A stretch of 10,698 bases of DNA from NCBI GenBank assembly GCA_023544605.1, contig JAMJFQ010000057.1, forward strand, positions 1-10,698. The letters are read 5' to 3'. A program made the translations under genes and the position numbers. Numbering within the stretch: position 1 is the first letter of the stretch; each line of letters opens with the position of its first letter. The DNA comes from ANME-2 cluster archaeon (GTDB lineage: Archaea > Halobacteriota > Methanosarcinia > Methanosarcinales > Methanocomedenaceae). Below the pieces are notes generated by a model. The model was not told the DNA's origin, searched no databases, and saw only the letters and a list, made by a program, of their open reading frames with translations. Of this stretch, positions 6,196-10,698 are shown one piece after another.

Positions 6196-7980
6196 ATGGC
6201 ATATATGGATAGGATACTGAGGGTTGACCTCACGAATGGGAAAATTACAGATGAGGTGCTTGACGAACATACAAAGAAGATGTTTATCGGTGGCAGGGGA
6301 CTGGGCGCAAAAATAATCTCTGATGAAGTTGACCCTAAAGCTGACCCGCTGGGCGAATCTAACAAGCTCGTGATCACTACAGGGCCCCTGACAGGTACAA
6401 AAGCACCCACTTCAGGCAGGTTCAGTGCATCATTCAAATCTCCGCTTACCAATTTACTCACAGACTGCCATGCAGGTGGTCATTTCGGACCATGGATAAA
6501 AAAGGCAGGATACGATGCTATTATAATCCAGGGCAAAGCGGCCGAACCCACTTACCTTGCCGTGTCTGATGAGAGTATCGAACTCTGTAGTGCAGCGTCC
6601 CTGTGGGGCAAGACCACCAGTGAGACCAATGAGACCCTTGAGAAGAAGCATGGGGGCAAGGTAATGTGCATCGGGCCAGCCGGTGAGGATCAATCCCTTA
6701 TATCCAGTATAATGGTAAATGCCAGGCGGGCGCTGGGAAGGGGTGGTATCGGAGCGGTACTGGGTTCAAAGAACCTGAAAGCTGTGGTGGTATCTGGTTC
6801 ACAGGAGATATCAGTCCAGGGGGATGGATTTGAGCGCTCAGTCTTTGAGGCTACTTCACTTTTAAAAGAAAAACCAGTGACAGGTGAAAGTCTGCCGAGC
6901 CGGGGCACTACTGTACTTGTCCATGCCATTAATATGCATGGCATGTACCCGGTCAAGAACTTCCAGGAATCCCAGTGGCCATTTGACAAGGCTGAACTGA
7001 CCAGTGGCGAACGCATCAGGGACGAATTTATAGTGGGCCGTCAGGGCTGCTACGGATGCCCCATCATGTGCGGGCACAAGGTAAAACTGGACGATGGAAG
7101 AGAGATGAAATCCCCTGAGTTCGAGACGGTCTGGTCACTGGGAGCAGACCTTGATAATACTGATTTTAACTCCATTGCCGAAGGAGGAATGCTGTGCGAT
7201 GAATATGGTCTTGATACTATATCCACGGGCTCTACCATCTCGGCAGCCATGGAACTTGAAGAGATGGGTAAGATTAATACAGGGTTAAAGTGGGGTGACA
7301 GTCAATCCATGTTAAATGCCATTCACATGATGGGCAAAGGGGAAGGTATCGGCGCGGAAATGGCACAGGGTTCAAAAAAATTCTGTGAACAACACGATGC
7401 TCCTGAAGTGTCGATGAACGTAAAAGGACTGGAGATCCCTGCGTATGACCCCAGGGGGGCCAAGGGGATGGGGCTTGCCTATGCTACATCCAACAGGGGT
7501 GGATGCCACCTTCGAGCCTATATGGTTTCTCCCGAGGTGCTTGGTGTGCCTAAAGAACTGCTTGACAGGTTCTCGACAACAGATAAGGCGCGGTGGACCA
7601 TGGACCTGCAGGACCTGAGCACGTTCGTGGATTCACTGGTACTGTGCAGGTTCAGCCAGTTCTCACTGGGTATAGATAATTATGCAGAGATGTATTCAGC
7701 AGCAACAGGGATTGAATTTGACAGCGCTGATGTAATGAGAACGGGAGCCCGGATTTACAATCTTGAGCGTATGTATAACCTGCATGCAGGCATCACAAAG
7801 GAAGATGATACCCTGCCAGACAGGCTGCTCAACCAAATGGTGCCGGACGGTCCGGCCAGGGGCCAGACTGTCAGGCTTAAAGGCATGCTTAAGGAATACT
7901 ATAACCTGCGGGGATGGTCGAAGGATGGGGTGCCTGAAGAGTGGAAAATGAAAGAATATAATCTGGCGGGAGGTGAATGA
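6196..7980 (+). CDS. Aldehyde:ferredoxin oxidoreductase family protein (tungstopterin enzyme)
   Basis: Predicted tungsten bis-pterin, [4Fe-4S] enzyme oxidising aldehydes to carboxylates with ferredoxin, or the reverse; substrate unknown. The 594 residues are full length for the family (about 600). Seen in order: an N-terminal AOR domain beginning YMDRILRVDLTNGKI; IGGRGLGAKII (about 31-41); SGRFSASFKSPLTNLLTD with DCHAGGHFG (90-98), a pterin-region signature; GYDAIIIQGKA; RRALGRGGIGAVLGSKNLKA; the cluster ligands Cys285-X2-Cys288-X3-Cys292, with a distal Cys484 (LVLCRFSQF); PEFETVWSLG; and DPRGAKGMGLAYATSNRGGCHLRA (418-441). No key residue appears to be missing. GAGGA at 6185-6189 precedes ATG 6196 by 6 bases; mer ends 12 bases upstream. 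No cofactor-assembly genes are in view. The specific subfamily (AOR, FOR, GAPOR or other) cannot be set by eye. Confidence 0.93.
   Translation: MAYMDRILRVDLTNGKITDEVLDEHTKKMFIGGRGLGAKIISDEVDPKADPLGESNKLVITTGPLTGTKAPTSGRFSASFKSPLTNLLTDCHAGGHFGPWIKKAGYDAIIIQGKAAEPTYLAVSDESIELCSAASLWGKTTSETNETLEKKHGGKVMCIGPAGEDQSLISSIMVNARRALGRGGIGAVLGSKNLKAVVVSGSQEISVQGDGFERSVFEATSLLKEKPVTGESLPSRGTTVLVHAINMHGMYPVKNFQESQWPFDKAELTSGERIRDEFIVGRQGCYGCPIMCGHKVKLDDGREMKSPEFETVWSLGADLDNTDFNSIAEGGMLCDEYGLDTISTGSTISAAMELEEMGKINTGLKWGDSQSMLNAIHMMGKGEGIGAEMAQGSKKFCEQHDAPEVSMNVKGLEIPAYDPRGAKGMGLAYATSNRGGCHLRAYMVSPEVLGVPKELLDRFSTTDKARWTMDLQDLSTFVDSLVLCRFSQFSLGIDNYAEMYSAATGIEFDSADVMRTGARIYNLERMYNLHAGITKEDDTLPDRLLNQMVPDGPARGQTVRLKGMLKEYYNLRGWSKDGVPEEWKMKEYNLAGGE
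7968..7976 (+). promoter_or_regulatory. Shine-Dalgarno site deciding the start of the 503-residue gene
   Basis: GGGAGGTGA is a near-perfect match to the 16S anti-Shine-Dalgarno and lies 5 bases before ATG 7982. The alternative in-frame GTG at 7973 is part of this site itself, so it is unlikely to be the start. Confidence 0.7.
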
Positions 7981-7981
7981 T

Positions 7982-9493
7982 ATGGCCGAAGAATTAAGCC
8001 AGTTGAACCTTGATGAGAAGGTGGTATCAGATGCCATATCTGCCCAAAAGGCTGCAGTTTCATGCATAAAACAACACAGGTATGAGGATTTCCTGCTTGA
8101 GCATTCCCGTCCTTTTGTGGATACAGTAAGGGATTTTAAACGGCATCCTGACCAGTCTAAAGAGGCCATGGACCTGTACCAGCAGTCACTGCTGATACAC
8201 TATGATATACTAACGTCCCTGACCAAGACCGTAAATGCGCTGGACTGTGCATTCCTGGAATGGCAGCAAACCCCCATCACCCTTGATGTGATGTACAGGC
8301 TGGACCCTGATTTCAGGGATGCTATAGAGGAGTTTGTCAGGACCATTGATGAATCCGATGATATCATAGGTATCGAGGCCACCAGGGTACACAACGGTTT
8401 TTACGGTATCATCTCTTCCAAGGATTTTGCGGCCCTGCCTGGCAGTACCTTCAATGTGCTGGCGCAGATCATTGCCCGGACACCCATTGATAAGAAATAC
8501 AAGCAGGCAATCCTGGCAGCCAAGTCCTGGGGATTGAACGGTATCTATGTGTTCGGGGACCGCTATACCCGGGTGTTGCAGCGGTGCCGCAATGTCCAGA
8601 CCGCCATAGAGGAGGAGAAACGTTACCTGAAATGGATATGGACTGAACCCTCAAAGGTAATGCTGAAACTCATGGGTACGCTGGGACACAGTTCTTATGA
8701 TAGGTTCAAGTATTTCGAACTGTACGAGAAGAAGTTCACTCCTTACATTGAAGCTGCCCATGATGCGGAGGTTCATCCTGCAAATATCGTAATGCTGCCC
8801 ACACATGTTGGTGATATCGGGCACCATATAGGGCCTTCATATTACCATATCTGCAAGGACGATATGTGCATGGCTATAATGGAATCAGTGTCACAAACAG
8901 TATATGATACGCTGGGTCGGGCGCTGGCAATGGGTAAGATAAAAAGTCCCTTTGATGTGGCTTCGCTTGCAACCGGTGCCAGTGCATCTGCCATGTCTGA
9001 GATACTTGAATGGGACGGTTTCACTGCTGATATGTTCCAGGACCTGTTCCAGAAGAGGTTCAAGAACTATGTAATGACCCATCCTTTTGACAGGCCCATG
9101 GTGGGGGAGTTGCATATTAACGACTGGCTGGACTTTGTGACAAGGGGTGAGAGGATAAATGCACCTAAACCCAGGGGTCTGGGTGGAAAGGTATCGGGTG
9201 TACCCATCGACCTTTCAGCTGTCAGGTTCAATTCCAAACTGAACAACCCCCAGTGGTACACATATCCATATACGGGTATCACGGTGCGCTCAACCGCTCT
9301 TTTGCGGTTTGTGGACCAGCCCTGCCTGCTTGCACCAGAGCCACCAAGTATTGTCGCGATGGTGAATGCAACGGTGCTGAATCCCGAGGTGCCGATGGCG
9401 CCTGTTCAGATGTGTAAGAACTGCGCCACAAGCAGGTTCCTGCCTGCCAAATGTGATTACTGCATGTCGCCAGGGTTGAATTCGGTGCTGTAA
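7982..9493 (+). CDS. DUF2193-like archaeal protein with C-terminal four-Cys site, function unknown
   Basis: A 503-residue soluble protein without a signal peptide or membrane helix. It resembles from memory the archaeal DUF2193 family (about 500 residues, mostly methanogens, no known function); similar stretches include KAAVSC near the start, QTPITLDVMY, ALPGSTFNV, AILAAKSWGLNG, HVGDIGHHIGPSYYHICKDDMCM and YTGITVRSTALLRFVDQPCLL. Potential metal ligands are His281, His282, His289, Cys291 and Cys296, plus a C-terminal knuckle Cys478-X2-Cys481-X9-Cys491-X2-Cys494, nine residues from the end, able to hold Zn or Fe. ATG 7982 is chosen by Shine-Dalgarno spacing; it starts one base after the AOR stop, so the two are probably translated together. 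This suggests, without proving, a role linked to the AOR-family enzyme or its metal centre. I assign no reaction. Confidence 0.85.
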   Translation: MAEELSQLNLDEKVVSDAISAQKAAVSCIKQHRYEDFLLEHSRPFVDTVRDFKRHPDQSKEAMDLYQQSLLIHYDILTSLTKTVNALDCAFLEWQQTPITLDVMYRLDPDFRDAIEEFVRTIDESDDIIGIEATRVHNGFYGIISSKDFAALPGSTFNVLAQIIARTPIDKKYKQAILAAKSWGLNGIYVFGDRYTRVLQRCRNVQTAIEEEKRYLKWIWTEPSKVMLKLMGTLGHSSYDRFKYFELYEKKFTPYIEAAHDAEVHPANIVMLPTHVGDIGHHIGPSYYHICKDDMCMAIMESVSQTVYDTLGRALAMGKIKSPFDVASLATGASASAMSEILEWDGFTADMFQDLFQKRFKNYVMTHPFDRPMVGELHINDWLDFVTRGERINAPKPRGLGGKVSGVPIDLSAVRFNSKLNNPQWYTYPYTGITVRSTALLRFVDQPCLLAPEPPSIVAMVNATVLNPEVPMAPVQMCKNCATSRFLPAKCDYCMSPGLNSVL

Positions 9494-9510
9494 AGGATAT
9501 TGAGCACGGA

Positions 9511-9705
9511 ATGCGGTCGCTTGCAAGCCTTGAGGATTATGGCGACTTTGACCAGTTCGACTTTAAAGCACCATGGATGCCTCAGGAGTATTATGACCTG
9601 GTGCTTGAGTTCAGGGCTGGTATGCCGTGGAATTCGGGTTGTGAGTTTGATGAGTGGTGTGAGTTCTACGAATGGGTCAGGATGAAGCTTGAGGAAATCG
9701 CTTAA
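9511..9705 (+). CDS. Small acidic, aromatic-rich protein with tandem hexapeptide repeat, unknown
   Basis: A 64-residue ORF, not recognised. It has 15 acidic against 5 basic residues and 14 aromatic residues, including four Trp, with no membrane segment. Residues 44-55 are two tandem copies of CEF(D/Y)EW, giving Cys44 and Cys50. This composition is unlike an accidental frame; the overlapping ORF at 9500-9685 is Ser-rich with no such character and is rejected. It begins 17 bases after the preceding stop; AAAGGAT at 9492-9498 is a candidate ribosome site, but 12 bases away is long. The frame also stays open upstream to 9457, without an ATG, GTG or TTG, overlapping the end of the preceding gene. 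It could be a partner of the upstream enzymes or a decayed remnant. Confidence 0.55.
   Translation: MRSLASLEDYGDFDQFDFKAPWMPQEYYDLVLEFRAGMPWNSGCEFDEWCEFYEWVRMKLEEIA
9640..9675 (+). repeat. Tandem 18-bp coding repeat (two copies)
   Basis: Two adjacent 18-base units (9640-9657 and 9658-9675) are identical at 14 of 18 positions and encode CEFDEW and CEFYEW. Two of the four differences are silent third-position changes (TTT/TTC, GAG/GAA), which suggests an old duplication whose peptide has been retained. Confidence 0.7.
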
Positions 9706-9715
9706 GGAGATGTGG

Positions 9716-10666
9716 TCATTCCCGGCAAATACTCAACATGACCTCAAGTATACTGTTAATATCTTTTTCCGCATTTATCTTAATGCGCAGCAACCTTCCC
9801 CCCTCAATTCCCCGTGTGAACCATTTGGCATGGAGCTTTACACTGGCATAATCAAGCAAACCGTATTTATCTGATGTTTCAACATACTCAAAAAAATCCT
9901 CTACCTGTTCGGACACCCCTAGCGGTTCGAGTAACTTTCCAGTTTCAAGAAAATATCCAATCCTCCTGAATATATATGGATTTCCCAGGGCAGCCCGCCC
10001 TATCATCAATCCGTCGCAGCGGGTTTTCTCAAGCACGGTCTGCGCCGCTGTTTCACAATCAATATCGCCATTAGCGATTACCGGTATACACAAATCCTCC
10101 TTTACCATCCGGATAACATCCCAGTCGGCCCTGTGCGCATAGTTCTGGTGCCGTGTCCGAGCATGCACTGTGAGCGCACTGGCGCCCGCATCTTCCAGCA
10201 TTTGCACCGTCTCCAGCGTCCTGTCAATAGTATCATATACCCTTATCTTTGCAGTGACCGGGGCACTGACAGCACCAGACACCTGCCTCATAATATCAGC
10301 CATCAACTGCGGACTTTTCATCAGAGCCGAACCGCACCCTTTTTTAACTATATGTCGGACCGGGCAGCCAAAATTAATATCTATCAGGTCAGGACTGTAC
10401 TGCTCTTCAACCAGCCGGGCTGCCTGCTCCAGACTTTTTGCGGATGATCCTGATAACTGGATGCCCTTTGGTCGTTCTTCCTCTGCTGATACAATCCTTG
10501 AAATGGTCTTATTGCTGCGAAATATCACACCATCGGCATCCACCATTTCGGAATATACAAGCGCAGCACCATACTTTTTACACAGCAGCCTGAAGCCCAG
10601 GTCGGTCACATCTGCCATGGGTGCCAGCAGGAGGTTACCTTTGAGTTTCAATGGACCGATATGCAT
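9716..10666 (-). CDS. dus: tRNA-dihydrouridine synthase
   Basis: FMN enzyme that reduces uridine to dihydrouridine in the tRNA D-loop or nearby. The 316 residues show the Dus pattern: an N-terminal TIM barrel beginning LLLAPMADVTDLGFR (12-26), YSEMVDADG, KGIQLSGSS, then DINFGCPV with the catalytic Cys101, KKGCGSALM, VTAKIRVYD, ALTVHARTRHQNYAHRADW, VIANGDID and CDGLMIGRAALGNPYIF, followed by a helical C-terminal domain. Length and motifs fit the bacterial DusB/archaeal Dus group; the target uridine cannot be read from sequence. The ATG at 10666 gives the standard Dus N-terminus (IGPLKLKGNLLLAPM). It is convergent with the + strand cluster and leaves only 10 bp between stop codons, so transcripts from the two sides may overlap. 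It appears functionally unrelated to the C1 genes. Confidence 0.94.
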   Translation of the reverse strand: MHIGPLKLKGNLLLAPMADVTDLGFRLLCKKYGAALVYSEMVDADGVIFRSNKTISRIVSAEEERPKGIQLSGSSAKSLEQAARLVEEQYSPDLIDINFGCPVRHIVKKGCGSALMKSPQLMADIMRQVSGAVSAPVTAKIRVYDTIDRTLETVQMLEDAGASALTVHARTRHQNYAHRADWDVIRMVKEDLCIPVIANGDIDCETAAQTVLEKTRCDGLMIGRAALGNPYIFRRIGYFLETGKLLEPLGVSEQVEDFFEYVETSDKYGLLDYASVKLHAKWFTRGIEGGRLLRIKINAEKDINSILEVMLSICRE

Positions 10667-10687
10667 GTATCCACCAAAGGAGGCGGG

Positions 10688-10698
10688 ATATATATAAT
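10688..10698 (-). promoter_or_regulatory. Probable TATA box of dus, at the window edge
   Basis: On the - strand this reads ATTATATATAT, a good archaeal TATA box, centred about 27 bases before the dus ATG. The usual 22-27 base distance to the transcription start implies a leaderless or nearly leaderless mRNA. GGTGGAT just before the ATG (complement of 10669-10675) might otherwise be taken for a Shine-Dalgarno site. The BRE would lie outside the window. Confidence 0.55.

Noticed and set aside
6922..6945. Inverted repeat CATGCCAT-(8)-ATGGCATG inside the AOR-family gene
   Set aside because: An 8-bp stem with an 8-base loop within coding sequence, encoding ordinary residues (HAINMHGM); no following T-run and no regulatory context, so probably chance.
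9500..9685. Alternative 61-codon ORF starting at TTG 9500
   Set aside because: It overlaps the 9511-9705 frame; its Ser/Leu-rich composition lacks character, while the other frame has an acidic, aromatic composition and an internal peptide repeat.
9764..9768. T5 run as terminator of the + strand cluster
   Set aside because: Only five T residues, no hairpin seen, and it lies inside the dus coding sequence; too weak to annotate as a terminator.
1..10698. CRISPR arrays, insertion sequences, tRNA or rRNA genes, attachment sites
   Set aside because: No spaced direct repeats, transposase motifs, terminal inverted repeats or tRNA-like cloverleaf with a TTC-type arm were seen; coding sequence fills nearly the whole window.

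Overview
This window is archaeal and comes from a lineage with methanogen-type C1 metabolism on tetrahydromethanopterin (H4MPT) and F420: a methanogen or an anaerobic methane/alkane oxidiser, most likely in or near the Methanosarcinales/ANME part of the Halobacteriota. The basis is a complete eight-subunit Mtr complex (Na+-translocating methyl-H4MPT:coenzyme M methyltransferase), an F420-dependent methylene-H4MPT reductase (Mer), an archaeal TATA-binding protein and Shine-Dalgarno sites of the GGAGGTGA type. Several Mtr subunits, MtrE especially, look diverged from what I remember of Methanosarcina. No mcr, cytochrome or rRNA gene is in view, so I cannot decide the exact lineage or whether the pathway runs toward or away from methane.

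Layout on the + strand: the 3' part of a TATA-binding-protein gene (1-474) with a degenerate first repeat; a 41-bp gap with a TATA-like element; mtrE, mtrD, mtrC, mtrB, mtrA, mtrF, mtrG and mtrH (516-5193), which abut, overlap or lie a few bases apart; mer (5203-6183); a tungsten aldehyde:ferredoxin oxidoreductase-family gene (6196-7980); a 503-residue protein resembling the archaeal DUF2193 family with a C-terminal four-cysteine site (7982-9493); and a short acidic, aromatic-rich ORF containing a tandem hexapeptide repeat (9511-9705). On the - strand, convergent and only 10 bp away, is a tRNA-dihydrouridine synthase (9716-10666), with a TATA box at the window edge. No gene-free stretch exceeds about 45 bp.

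Genes 516-9705 are all co-directional with gaps of at most 17 bp, and stop codons often sit inside the next gene's Shine-Dalgarno site, so they may form one translationally coupled transcription unit. Mer interconverts methylene- and methyl-H4MPT with F420; Mtr moves the methyl group between H4MPT and coenzyme M, coupled to Na+ translocation. The AOR-family enzyme would add a ferredoxin-linked aldehyde/carboxylate couple whose substrate cannot be read from sequence. The DUF2193-like protein and the small repeat protein have no known function; their place at the end of this C1 cluster is the least explained part of the window. The divergent TATA-binding protein directly upstream of mtr is the other point worth attention.
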